Assembly: GCA_028752905.1 (NCBI GenBank)
Contig: JAQNBH010000015.1
Coordinates: forward strand, 987,437 to 1,051,436
Direction of reading: 5' to 3'
DNA length: 64,000 nt
Source: Cladorhizidae sp. MBARI D1340-BT2
Lineage: Eukaryota > Porifera > Demospongiae > Poecilosclerida > Cladorhizidae
Below are positions 1 to 13,600 of this stretch, piece after piece. The translations under genes were made by a program, and so were the position numbers. The notes below the pieces were generated by a model. It did no database searches and was not told the DNA's origin. It worked only from the letters and a program-made list of their open reading frames with translations. Each line of letters starts with the position of its first letter. The stretch's first letter is position 1.

Positions 1-295
1 ATTTGGTGTACATGTTATATTTGGTGTACATGTTATAATTGGTGTCCATGTTATATTTGGTGTAATGTTATATTTGGTGTACATGTTATAATTGTACATG
101 TTATATTTGGTGTACTACATGTTACATTTGGTGTACATGTTATATTTGGTGTACATGTTATAACTGGTGTACATGATGTTATAGTTGGTGCACATGCTAT
201 ATTTGGTGTACATGTTATATTTTGTTATATTTGGTGTATGTTATATTTGGTGTGTTATAATATTTGGTGTGTTATAATTGGTGTACATGATTTTT
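1..295. repeat. 18-bp tandem array (cut by left edge)
   Basis: Degenerate copies of ATTTGGTGTACATGTTAT with several shortened units. About 15 copies are visible and the array starts before the window. It lies in the UBR1/2 intron that follows exon 13. Confidence 0.85.
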
Positions 296-429
296 ACCTG
301 TTTATAAATGTGTAAATTGTTGCCCAATGGGTGTGGTTAAGTGAGGATATTTTCATTCTTCTTTCTTTGAAAAGTGAATCCCACCCTTTATCAGGAACCA
401 CTCCTCCAGTTGTGACCATGCAGCTCAAT

Positions 430-590
430 CTCAGTTGCCCCCCCCCCCTCCCCCTTCTAGTTGCCCCCCCTCCCTCCCTCCCGCCCTCCCCTCCCCCTTG
501 TAGTTGCCCGCCCTCCCCTCCCCCTTCTAGTTGTCCCACCCCCCTCCTGCCCCTCCCCCTTCTAGTTGCCCCCTCTCCAGTTGACTGTTC
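430..590. repeat. C/T-rich imperfect repeat
   Basis: Three to four copies of an AGTTGCCC start followed by runs of CCCTCCCC and CTTCT; unit length varies (about 27-43 bp). The plus strand is almost pure pyrimidine, so the other strand is a polypurine tract. It produces small Pro/Ser-rich open frames that are not genes. Confidence 0.7.
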
Positions 591-730
591 TCTGGGCCAT
601 ATTAAACTTCTAGTTAGAACTTCTGCCTAGCTGTGGTGGCTCCGCCTCCACGGACGGCTACTACCCAAGTGGAGGATGAAGACTAAGTCTTCTACCCAAC
701 CATACTGAGGAACATTCCAAGCCAATCTAA

Positions 731-1205
731 TTAATCATACAGACATCAGCTTATACATGCATATACAGGATAGCACATGAACTCAGAGTCACAATTAATC
801 CTACAGACATCAGCTTATACATGTATATACAGGAGCATATACAGGATAGCACATGAACTCAGAGTCACAATTAATCCTACAGACATCAGCTTATACATGT
901 ATATACAGGATAGCACATGAACTCAGAGTCACAATTAATCCTACAGACATCAGCTTATACATGTATATACAGGAGCATATACAGGATAGCACATGAACTC
1001 AGAGTCACAATTAATCCTACAGACATCAGCTTATACATGTATATACAGGATAGCATATGAGCTCAGAGTCACAAGTTAATCCTACAGACATCAGCTTATA
1101 CATGTATATACAGGATAGCACATGAGCTCAGAGTCACAAGTTAATCCTACAGACATCAGCTTATACATGCATATACAGGATAGCACATGAGCTCAGAGTT
1201 ACAAG
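731..1205. repeat. 64-bp tandem array with alternating long and short units
   Basis: About seven copies of a 64-bp unit starting ACAGACATCAGCTTATACAT. Two copies carry an extra insert (GGAGCATATACA), a small internal duplication, giving a long-short alternation. Confidence 0.85.
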
Positions 1206-1210
1206 ACTAT

Positions 1211-1640
1211 CAATGTATCATGGCATGTAGCTTAGCACCATGCACATAGCCTTATAAGGAAGTAGCTGGGCTGGGCAGGCAGTCTTTTTCTAAAAGGAGC
1301 CCATCCAAAAAGTTGGATTTATAATCTGTATTGTATATATTGCACTCGAGAGAGTGTCACACACTGCGAGAGAGTGTCACTCACTGGGAGTGTGTGCAAA
1401 CATCTCGCCACTCTTGCCCGGTATGTAGTTGTTGATTACTCCTGTCATCAGGTGCATGATATGTAGTTGTTGATTAAAAATTAAGCATTATTCTCGTGTA
1501 CTGTGTAACACTATCTACTGCAAGCATGTGCAGGTACAGAATGCCACACCCACCCTTGATCCCAACCAATGTGCCACTCCCACTGAACCTATGTTAACAC
1601 AGTCACTCACTGTGCATTTTAAATTTGACACCACTCATTC
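1211..1640. other. Intron sequence without recognised features
   Basis: Single-copy intronic DNA apart from a doubled GAGAGTGTCAC motif near 1347-1380 and a doubled ATGTAGTTGTTGATTA near 1424-1477. I found no further UBR1/2 exon here on the minus strand. Confidence 0.6.
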
Positions 1641-1644
1641 CAAC

Positions 1645-1695
1645 TTCCTTGTGTTTCTTCCAGGTCGCTGCAATGGCCTCTTTCAGTACAAATAC
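1645..1695 (-). CDS. UBR1/2: Probable UBR1/2 exon 13 (3' boundary uncertain)
   Basis: A long pyrimidine tract and GGCAG acceptor precede GTA TTT GTA CTG, read as [16 protein letters not shown]. In phase 0 from exon 12 this would align with the D-E-x-V-L-x-E-A-x-K-x-C segment that follows W-C-x-x-D in UBR1/2. No strong donor is visible; candidates are GTTGGA after 1645 or GTGTCA about 15 bp further on. The similarity is modest, so the call rests partly on position and phase. Confidence 0.55.
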
Positions 1696-4600
1696 CTGCC
1701 ATAAGAATAGGGAAGAGAAGGAGGGGGAGGTGGGGGAGGAACAGGGAGGAACAGGGAGGAACAGGGAGGTGGGGGAGGAACAGGGAGGAACAGGGAGGTG
1801 GGGGGAGGAACAGGGAGGAACAGGGAGGAACAGGGAGGTGGGGGGGAGGAACAGGGAGGTGGGGGAGGAACAGGGAGGTGGGGGGAGGAACAGGGAGGTG
1901 GGGGAGGAACAGGGAGGTGGGGGAGGAACAGGGAGGAACAGGGAGGTGGGGGGAGGAACAGGGAGAAACAGGGAGGTGGGGGGAGGAACAGGGAGGTGGG
2001 GGGAAGAAAGAAGATCCATTACTCCTCTACTACCCATGACCTAACAAATCCACCCTTATGGATGCCACACCCACCCTCGTGGTGGACGCCACGCTCACCC
2101 TCTCACTGTGGGAGAGTCCTAGCCTAATGGGGCCAGGGCTCAGGTGACAGGTTCCTCAACTAGAGCACGACATGTCAACTCATATGAGTCATGCCAACTC
2201 CAGTAATTTCATATTGAGGGGACAAGCCAGGCAGAGTGAGGGAGTCCTGGAACACCACAACAATGGAACACTGACAGGCCAGGCAGAGTGAGGGAGTCCT
2301 GGAACACCACAACAATGGAACACTGACAAGCCAGGCAGAGTGAGGGAGTCCCGGCACACCACAACAATGGAACACTGACAGGCCAGGCAGAGTGAGGGAG
2401 TCCAGGAACACCACAACAATGGAACACTGACAAGCCAGGCAGAGTAAGGGATTCCTGGAACACCACAACAATGGAACACTGACAAGCCAGGCAGAGTGAG
2501 GGAGTCCTGGAACACCACAACAATGGAACACTGACAGGCCAGGCAGAGTGAGGGAGTCCTGGAACACCACAACAATGGAACACTGACAAGCCAGGCAGAG
2601 TAAGGGATTCCTGGAACACCACAACAATGGAACACTGACAAGCCAGGCAGAGTGAGGGAGTCCTGGAACACCACAACAATGGAACACTGACAGGCCAGGC
2701 AGAGTGAGGGAGTCCTGGAACACCACAACAATGGAACACTGACAAGCCAGGCAGAGTGAGGGAGTCCTGGCACACCCCAACAATGCAACACTCACAAGCC
2801 AGGCAGAGTGAGGGAGTCCTGGAACACCACAACAATGGAACACTGACAAGCCAGGCAGAGTGAGGGAGTCCTGGAACACCACAACAATGGAACACTGACA
2901 AGCCAGGCAGAGTGAGGGAGTCCTGGAACACCCCAACAATGGAACACTGACAAGCCAGGCAGAGTGAGGGAGTCCTGGCACACCACAACAATGGAACACT
3001 GACAAGCCAGGCAGAGTGAGGGAGTCCTGGAACACCACAACAATGGAAGACTGACAAGCCAGGCAGAGTGAGGGAGTCCTGGAACACCACAACAATGGAA
3101 CACTGACAAGCCAGGCAGAGTGAGGGAGTCGTGGAACACCACAACAATGGAACACTGACAAGCCAGGCAGAGTGAGGGAGTCCTGGAACACCACAACAAT
3201 GGAACACTGACAAGCCAGGCAGAGTGAGGGAGTCCTGGAACACCACAACAATGGAACACTGACAGGCCAGGCAGAGTGAGGGAGTCCTGGAACACCACAA
3301 CAATGGAACACTGACAAGCCAGGCAGAGTGAGGGAGTCCTGGCACACCACAACAATGGAACACTGACAAGCCAGGCAGAGTGAGGGAGTCCTGGCACACC
3401 ACAACAATGCAACACTGACAAGCCAGGCACAGTGAGGGAGTCTGGCACACCACAACAATGCAACACTGACAAGCCAGGCAGAGTGAGGGAGTCCTGGCAC
3501 ACCACAACAATGCAACACTGACAAGCCAGGCACAGTGAGGGAGTCTGGCACACCACAACAATGCAACACTGACAAGCCAGGCAGAGTGAGGGAGTCCTGG
3601 CACACCACAACAATGCAAGACTGACAAGCCAGGCAGAGTGAGGGAGTCCTGGAACACCCCAACAATGGAACACTGACAAGCCAGGCAGATTGAGGGAGTC
3701 CTGGCACACCACAACAATGGAACACTGACAAGCCAGGCAGAGTGAGGGAGTCCTGGCACACCACAACAATGGAACACTGACAAGACAGGCAGAGTAAGGG
3801 AGTCCTGGCACACCACAACAATGGAACACTGACAAGCCAGGCAGAGTGAGGGAGTCCTGGCACACCACAACAATGCAACACTGACAAGCCAGGCAGAGTG
3901 AGGGAGTCCTGGCACACCCCAACAATGGAACACTGACAGGACAGGCAAGAGTGAGGGAGTCCTGGAACACCACAACAATGGAACACTGACAAGCCAGGCA
4001 GAGTGAGGGAGTCCTGGCACACCCCAACAATGCAACACTGACAAGCCAGGCAGAGTGAGGGAGTCCTGGAACACCACAACAATGGAACACTGACAAGCCA
4101 GGCAGAGTGAGGGAGTCCTGGCACACCCCAACAATGCAACACTGACAAGCCAGGCAGAGTGAGGGAGTCCTGGAACACCACAACAATAGAACACTGACAG
4201 GCCAGGCAGAGTGAGGGAGTCCTGGCACACCACAACAATGGAACACTGACAAGCCAGGCAGAGTGAGGGAGTCCTGGCACACCACAACAATGGAACACTG
4301 ACAAGCCAGGCAGAGTGAGGGAGTCCTGGCACACCACAACAATGGACACTGACAAGCCAGGCAGAGTGAGGGACACCTACATCAGCGATACTTTATGTAA
4401 GGATCATGTAGACGCCCATCCCCAGCTGCTGTGACAGGACAAGGTCCTGGCGTGCATAAGCGCCAGGTATTGCCAACCCTTCCCTTATAAGTAGGTAATG
4501 GGTCAACTATGCTGTGAGACTAAGAGGGTGAGCTGATAATCTACTGCATGACTACATCGTGCCCACAGCCATCCCTTACGTCTGCCATGCACCACTCCAA

Positions 4601-7600
4601 GAAGAGCAAGATGGCAGGCTGCATGGCCATGCTGAAGTTGAAGCATTGCTCCCACGGCACCTCCCGCTCCATGTGCTGTATGCGCTGACGCTTCACAGTG
4701 TCTGCGTTCTGGAGCCAACTCAGCAGCTCAAGCAGATCGTCATATGCTACTAACACTTGCTTTCGGAGTTCTGGGGACCACTCCTCTGGCTTACTACGCA
4801 GCACATACCTATGGTGGAGGGGCAAAGGAGAGGGTTTTTGTAATCAAGATCAATAACAACATGCCATGTTACATCACGTTAGTACATATCACGTTAGTAC
4901 TATATAGTAACACATGCAAGGCATTGAGTGTTGAGCAAAAGGTGTGATGGAGAGAGAGAGAACAAACTCGTTTTTTGCCTGATGTCCCACAGGACAAATC
5001 TTAAAATCATTGCCCTGGCCTCTGGCACAGCTGAGGCCTAATACAGTACTGACCTCCTAGTATTGTTATATAGCATTGCTCCAGCCATTGTCCTGGCCTG
5101 GCATAGCTGAGGCCTAATACAGTACTGTTCTCCTAGTATTGTTATATAGCATTGCTCCAGCCATTGTCCTGGCCTGGCATAGCTGAGGCCTAATACAGTA
5201 CAGATCTCCTAGTATTGTTATATAGCATTGCTCAAGCCATTGCCCTGGCCTGGCATAGCTGAGTCCTAATACAGTACTGATCTCCTAGTATTGTTATATA
5301 GCATTGCTCCAGCCATTGTCCTGGCCTGGCATAGCTGAGGCCTAATACAGTACTGAGCTGCACATTATTGATGACATCATGGTGTTGTAATGTGATAGAG
5401 ATAAGTAGTTGAGAATGGTATGTATTTATGTGCTCCTTGCACGTCCCAAACTGGTGCAAGGTTGAGCAACCTCACGCCCTGCAGCTTTATGGGCTGGCAG
5501 ACTCTGAACCAGAAATGTGCATGTGGCAGTGTAGCTGTGGGAGGAGTTTAGTTAGGAGTGCACACTAGGAGGAGGCTTCCCTTGAAGATGGCACACACAC
5601 ACTAACAAGCCACATAGTTAGGAGTGCACACTAGGAGGAGGCTTCCCTTGAAGATGGCACACACACACACTAACAGCTACATAGTTAGGAGGGCACACTA
5701 GGAGGCGGCTTCCCTTGAAGATGGCACACACACACTAACAGCCACATAGTTAGGAGTGCACACTAGGAGGCGGCTTCCCTTGAAGATGGCACGCACACAC
5801 ACTAACAGCCACATAGTTAGGAGTGCACACTAGGAGGAGGCTTCACTTGAAGATGGCACACACACACTAACAGCCACATAGTTAGGAGTGCACACTAGGA
5901 GGCGGCTTCCCTTGAAGATGGCACGCACACACTAACAGCCACTTAGTTAGGAGTGCACACTAGGAGGCGGCTTCCCTTGAAGATGGCACACACACACACT
6001 AACAGCCACATAGTTAGGAGTGCACACTAGGAGGCGGCTTCCCTTGAAGATGGCACGCACACACACACTAACAGCCACATAGTTAGGAGTGCACACTAGG
6101 AGGTGGCTTCCCTTGAAGATGGCACACACACTAACAGCCACATAGTTAGGAGTGCACACTAGGGGGCGGCTTCCCTTGAAGATGGCACACACACACTAAC
6201 AGCCACATAGTTAGGAGTGCACACTAGGAGGCGGCTTCCCTTGAAGATGGCACACACACTAACAGCCACATAGTTAGGAGTGCACACTAGGAGGCGGCTT
6301 CCCTTGAAGATGGCACGCACACACACTAACAGCCACATAGTTAGGAGTGCACACTAGGAGGCGGCTTCCCTTGAAGATGGCACACACGCACTAACAGCCA
6401 CATAGTTAGGAGTGCACACTAGGAGGCGGCTTCCCTTGAAGATGGAACGCACACACACTAACAGTCACAGTAGTTAGGAGTGCACACTAGGAGGCGGCTT
6501 CCCTTGAAGATGGCACACACACACACTAACAGCCACATAGTTAGGAGTGCACACTAGGAGGCGGCTTCCCTTGAAGATGGCACGCACACACTAACAGCCA
6601 CATAGTTAGGAGTGCACACTAGGAGGAGGCTTCCCTTGAAGATGGCACACACACACTAACAGCCACATAGTTAGGAGTGCACATTAGGAGGCGGCTTCCC
6701 TTGAAGATGGCACGCACACACACACTAACAGCCACATAGTTAGGAGTGCACACTAGGAGGCGGCTTCCCTTGAAGATGGCACACACACACACTAACAGCC
6801 ACATAGTTAGGAGGGCACACTAGGAGGAGGCTTCCCTTGAAGATGGCACACACACACTAACAGCCACATAGTTAGGAGTGCACACTAGGAGGAGGCTTCC
6901 CTTGAAGATGGCACGCACACACTAACAGCCACATAGTTAGGAGTGCACACTAGGAGGAGGCTTCCCTTGAAGATGGCACACACACACACTAACAGCCACA
7001 TAGTTAGGAGTGCACACTAGGAGGAGGCTTCCCTTGAAGATGGCACACACACACACTAACAGCCACATAGTTAGGAGTGCACACTAGGAGGCGGCTTCCC
7101 TTGAAGATGGCACACACACACTAACAGCCACATAGTTAGGAGTGCACACTAGGAGGCGGCTTCCCTTGAAGATGGCACACACACACACTAACAGCCACAT
7201 AGTTAGGAGTGCACACTAGGAGGAGGCTTCCCTTGAAGATGGCACGCACACACTAACAGCCACATAGTTAGATGTTCACACTAGGAGGAGGCTTCCCTTG
7301 AAGATGGCACACACACGCACACACTAACAGCCACATAGTTAGGAGGGCACACTAGGAAGCGGCTTCCCTTGAAGATGGCACGCACACACACTAACAGCCA
7401 CATAGTTAGGAGTGCACACTAGGAGGCGGCTTCCCTTGAAGATGGCACACACACACACTAACAGCCACATAGTTAGGAGTGCACACTAGGAGGCGGCTTC
7501 CCTTGAAGATGGCACACACACACTAACAGCCACATAGTTAGGAGTGCACATTAGGAGGCGGCTTCCCTTGAAGATGGCACACACACTAACAGCCACATAG

Positions 7601-10600
7601 TTAGGAGTGCACACTAGGAGGCGGCTTCCCTTGAAGATGGCACGCACACACACTAACAGCCACATAGTTAGGAGTGCACACTAGGAGGCGGCTTCCCTTG
7701 AAGATGGCACACACACACTAACAGCCACATAGTTAGGAGTGCACACTAGGAGGAGGCTTCCCTTGAAGACGGCACACACACACACTAACAGCCACATAGT
7801 TAGGAGGGCACACTAGGAGGCGGCTTCCCTTGAAGATGGCACACACACACTAACAGCCACATAGTTAGGAGTGCACACTAGGAGGCGGCTTCCCTCGAAG
7901 ATGGCACGCACACACACTAACAGCCACATAGTTAGGAGTGCACACTAGGAGGCGGCTTCCATTGAAGATGGCACACACACACTAACAGCCACATAGTTAG
8001 GAGTGCACACTAGGAGGCGGCTTCCCTTGAAGATGGCACACACACACACTAACAGCCACATAGTTAGGAGTGTACACTAGGAGGCGGCTTCCCTTGAAGA
8101 TGGCACACACACACACTAACAGCCACATAGTTAGGAGTGCACACTAGGAGGCGGCTTCCCTTGAAGACGGCACACACACACACTAACAGCCACATAGTTA
8201 GGAGTGCACACTAGGAGGAGGCTTCCCTTGAAGACGGCACACACACACACTAACAGCCACATAGTTAGGAGTGCACACTAGGAGGCGGCTTCCCTTGAAG
8301 ATGGCACACACACACTAACAGCCACATAGTTAGGAGTGCACACTAGGAGGCGGCTTCCCTTGAAGATGGCACGCACACACACACTAACAGCCACATAGTT
8401 AGGAGTGCACACTAGGAGGCGGCTTCCCTTGAAGATGGCACGCACACACACTAACAGCCACATAGTTAGGAGTGCACACTAGGAGGAGGCTTCCCTTGAA
8501 GATGGCACACACACACTAACAGCCACATAGTTAGGAGTGCACACTAGGAGGAGGCTTCCCTTGAAGATGGCACGCACACACTAACAGCCACATAGTTAGG
8601 AGTGCACACTAGGGGGCGGCTTCCATTGAAGATGGCACACACACACTAACAGCCACATAGTTAGGAGTGCACACTAGGAGGCGGCTTCCCTTGAAGATGG
8701 CACACACACACACACTAACAGCCACATAGTTAGGAGTGCACACTAGGAGGCGGCTTCCCTTGAAGATGGCACGCACACACACACTAACAGCCACATAGTT
8801 AGGAGTGCACACTAGGAGGAGGCTTCCCTTGAAGATGGCACACACACACTAACAGCCACATAGTTAGGAGGGCACACTAGGAGGCGGCTTCCCTTGAAGA
8901 TGGCACACACACACTAACAGCCACATAGTTAGGAGTGCACACTAGGAGGAGGCTTCCCTTGAAGATGGCACGCACACACTAACAGCCACATAGTTAGGAG
9001 TGCACACTAGGGGGCGGCTTCCATTGAAGATGGCACACACACACTAACAGCCACATAGTTAGGAGTGCACATTAGGAGGAGGCTTCCCTTGAAGATGGCA
9101 CGCACACACTAACAGCCACATAGTTAGGAGTGCACACTAGGGGGCGGCTTCCATTGAAGATGGCACACACACACTAACAGCCACATAGTTAGGAGTGCAC
9201 ATTAGGAGGCGGCTTCCCTCGAAGATGGCACGCACACACACTAACAGCCACATAGTTAGGAGGGCACACTAGGAGGCGGCTTCCCTTGAAGATGGCACAC
9301 ACACACACTAACAGCCACATAGTTAGGAGTGCACACTAGGAGGCGGCTTCCCTTGAAGATGGCACACACACACTAACAGCCAGCTCATCAGCATCGCTTT
9401 CTGCAGGAACTCTCAGAGCACTCGAGCTGACATGAACTGGTTCAAGTTTGCACTCTTGCCAATGCTTGGTACGCTCAAATTGCTCTCCATTATTAGCACA
9501 CCTCCTCTATTAATATTAACCAGTTGTCCTTCCTAATGATGTCGGCAGTTCTCTCTGATGGAGAGCAGCAAGTGCGTCTATGGACCTTATCAAAGATTGA
9601 TAACAGTGTCTGCATCACAACAAACATGGCGTATACCTCCAAAGCTAGAGTATGCTAAGGAGACATGTAGAGGAGCTATGTCAGAGTGAATTCAATCTTC
9701 CTTTCTTCTCCTTCTCTGGCAAATCCACAGCTAGCTGCACTGTAGAAAATGTTCTGTGGATAATGCCAGAACCTGCCCTCTGTATGCAGGCAGATGACAT
9801 CATCCACCACTTCCCTGGCAGATGACATCATCCACCACTTCCCTCTGTATGCAGGCAGATGACATCATCCACCACTTCGCAGGCAGATGACATCATCCAC
9901 TTCCCTCTGTATGCAGGCAGATTACATCAACCACTTCCCTCTGTATGCAGGCAGATGACATCAACCACTTCCCTCTGTATGCAGGCAGATGACATCAACC
10001 ACTTCCCTCTGTATGCAGGCAGATGACATCATCCACTTCCCTCTGTATGCAGGCAGATGACATCAACCACTTCCCTCTGTATGCAGGCAGATGACATCAT
10101 CCACTTCCCTCTGTATGCAGGCAGATGACATCATCCACTTCCCTCTGTATGCAGGCAGATGACATCAACCACTTCCCTCTGTATGCAGGCAGATGACATC
10201 AACCACTTCCCTCTGTATGCAGGCAGATGACATCAACCACTTCCCTCTGTATGCAGGCAGATGACATCATCCACTATATGCCCCCAAAATGGCTGAATGG
10301 TACTTACCATCTTGGACTCAATACAATAATATGGGTGTAGTTGGTTGCCAAGAAATTTGAGCAACAACTCAGAACAAGAAATTGTAATGATGTAAAGCTA
10401 TGTATTAACCTTGATGTATAGCTATGTGTTAACCTTGATGTATAGCTATGTATTAACCTTGATGTATAGCTGTGTTAACCTTGATGTATAGCTGTGTTAA
10501 CCTTGATGTATAGCTATGTATTAACCTTGATGTATATATTAACTTTGATGTATAGCTGTGTTAACCTTGATGTATAGCTGTGTGTTAGCCTTGATGTATA

Positions 10601-13600
10601 GCTGTGTTAACCTTGATGTATAGCTGTGTTAACCTTGATGTATAGCTGTTAGCCTTGATGTATAGCTGTGTTAACCTTGATGTATAGCTGTGTTAACCTT
10701 GATGTATAGCTGTGTTAACCTTGATGTATAGCTGTGTTAACCTTGATGTATAGCTGTGTTAACCTTGATGTATAGCTATGTTAACCTTGATGTATAGCTG
10801 TGTTAACCTTGATGTATAGCTGTGTTAACCTTGATGTATAGCTGTGTTAACCTTGATGTATAGCTGTGTTAGCCTTGATGTATAGCTGTGTTAACCTTGA
10901 TGTATAGCTGTGTTAACCTTGATGTATAGCTATGTATTAACCTTGATGTATAGCTGTGTTAACCTTGATGTATAGCTGTGTTAGCCTTGATGTATAGCTG
11001 TGTTAACCTTGATGTATAGCTATGTATTAACCTTGATGTATAACTGTTAGCCTTGATGTATAGCTATGTATTAACCTTGATGTATAGCTATGTTAACCTT
11101 GATGTATAGCTATGTTAACCTTGATGTATAGCTATGTTAACCTTGATGTATAGCTGTGTTAACCTTAATGTATAACTGTGTTAACCTTGACATATAGCTG
11201 TGTTAACCTTGAAATATAGCTGTGTTAACCTTGCTTAGTTAACCTTGATGTATAGCTGTGTTAGCCTTAATGTATAGCTGTGTTAACCTTGATGTATAGC
11301 TGTGTTAACCTTTATGTATAGCTATGTGTTAACCTTGATGTATAACTGTGTTAGCCTTGATGTATAACTGTGTTAGTCTTGATGTATAGCTGTGTTAACC
11401 TTGATGTATAGCTATGTGTATGTATAGCTGTGTTAACCTTGAATGATGTATAGCTGTGTTAACCTTGATGTATAACTGTGTTAACCTTGATGTATAGCTG
11501 TGTTAGCTTTTATGTATAGCTGTGTGTTAGCCTTGATGTATAACTATGTGTAGCCTTGATGCAAGTAAGATCAATAAGCTGGCAGAGCTAAGCCCTCGTC
11601 TTCATCCATATATGAGTCCTCTCACAGACATCAGCTCTGCAATTGTGCCATTTTGATCAGGTCTGCAACCTTCAGCTTAGACTTGTCTGCAGTAGCTCTT
11701 CAGATAGCATGCATAGTGTCTCTGCCTGAAGCTTTGCCATTCACTAGCCAGCATCCTTCAAACTTCTCTGTAGAATGCCTAGCTTGACGATTCGTAGTTT
11801 CACAGTTCAAGGTTCAATAAGAACACCACATAAGCTCCTCCTAATAGTGAGGGCTAGAACTAACAGTGGCACGTGCTCCTAATAGTGAGGGCTAGAACTA
11901 ACAGTGGCACGTGCTCCTAATAGTGAAGGCTAGAACTAACAGTGGCACGTGCTCCTAATAGTGATGGCTAGAACTAACAGTGGCACGTGCACTAAATAAT
12001 TGTTCGGCACCGAGACTGAGGGACGTACGATATTTAGAAATGCTATAATTCCGGTTAGATACCCTCAGGTGCTACTAAGTGCCTGAGGGTATCTAAATAC
12101 CATAGATCCTGTTGGTCAAGGTATCTACCTTATTTAGAACCTAGCAACACTAATGACAACCAGCCGGAACAAAAAGAGGGAACCATCATAAGCTAGCACG
12201 TAATGGACGTCTCCACCTTTTCCCCACTAAATATCTCCCAACAGTCCAGCAATCTTGGATGAGGTCCGCCGTACAGGAAATGTCCTCTGACCCCAGCCCT
12301 GCAATAGCTCTACTACAGCAGGAAACATCTAACAGCTCCCCCCCCCTCCCCCACACACACCCCTCCCCCACCCACACACACAAGAACTGAAGGGACACCA
12401 GAGAACTGGTGAAGGTACTGGGTATTGTGTTCCAGTGTGGGAGCCGATGGCTGAATGTCAGATCAGCTGTAGCAGCACGTGTGTAAAACCTTTGCTGGAA
12501 TAACAAATTCAGAGTTGCAATATATATATGTTTAAAAATAGTACCCTAGGGGAGGGACTCTATCGTGCCCAGAAGGGTGGAGTTAACATGTAGAGTCCCT
12601 CACAGTGGGATTTCTATGTGAAATAAGGAACCTGTATAAGTTATAACTGACCAATGGAAATTGCTCATTCTGAATAGCTACAAGGTTCTAACCTGCATGC
12701 ACTAAAGCACCAGCTTCTTTGCTAAGTATACCAACATGCTATTGCAAGCAGCTTCCAGTACCTGAGGTCGTAGACAAGGTAGAATATGCGTGAGTGTTTG
12801 TAGCTGCTAGAGTGCAGCTGCAGCACGCCAGTCCTGTCATCAAGACAAGGAGCAAGCATCTCTTGCAGCGTCTTCAAAATCAGAGAGAGCAAGCCATGCT
12901 CCAGCACCAGCATACGACCCTGCAGTGGGAATGATGTTGGCCAGTCTCCCAATACACACTCACCATGCATGCATGTACACACACTCACACAGAGCACACA
13001 CATGCCCCACCACACACACACATGCCCTCATCACACCCACACAGAACACACACATGCCCTCACCACACACACACACAGAACACACACATGCCCTCACCAC
13101 ACACACACAGAACACACACATGCCCTCACCACACCCACACAGAACACATACATGCCCTCACCAGACACACACAGAACACATACATGCCCTCACCACACAC
13201 ACACAGAACACATACATGCCCTCACCACACACACACAGAACACATACATGCCCTCACCAGACACACACAGAACACATACATGCCCTCACCACATACACAC
13301 AGAACACATACATGCCCTCACCACACACACACAGAACACACACATGCCCTCACCACACACACACAGAACACATACATGCCCTCACCACACACACACGGAA
13401 CACATACATGCCCTCATCACACACACACAGAACACATACATGCCCTCACCACACACACACAGAACACATACATGCCCTCACCACACACACACAGAACACA
13501 TACATGCCCTCACCACACACACACAGAACACACACATGCCCTCACCACACACACACAGAACACATACATGCCCTCACCACACACACACAGAACACACACA

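Noticed and set aside
2175..4376. Open frames of 516-733 codons on the minus strand
   Set aside because: They are the 52-bp array read in three frames; identical repeats appear in every frame and no start or splice context exists.
5549..9381. CRISPR array
   Set aside because: Direct repeats are contiguous with no unique spacers, and the context is a eukaryotic intron.
12186..12506. 106-codon minus frame in intron 11 as a coding exon
   Set aside because: Exons 11 and 12 join at a codon shared between them with matching family sequence, leaving no room; part of the frame is a CACAC/CCCC repeat.
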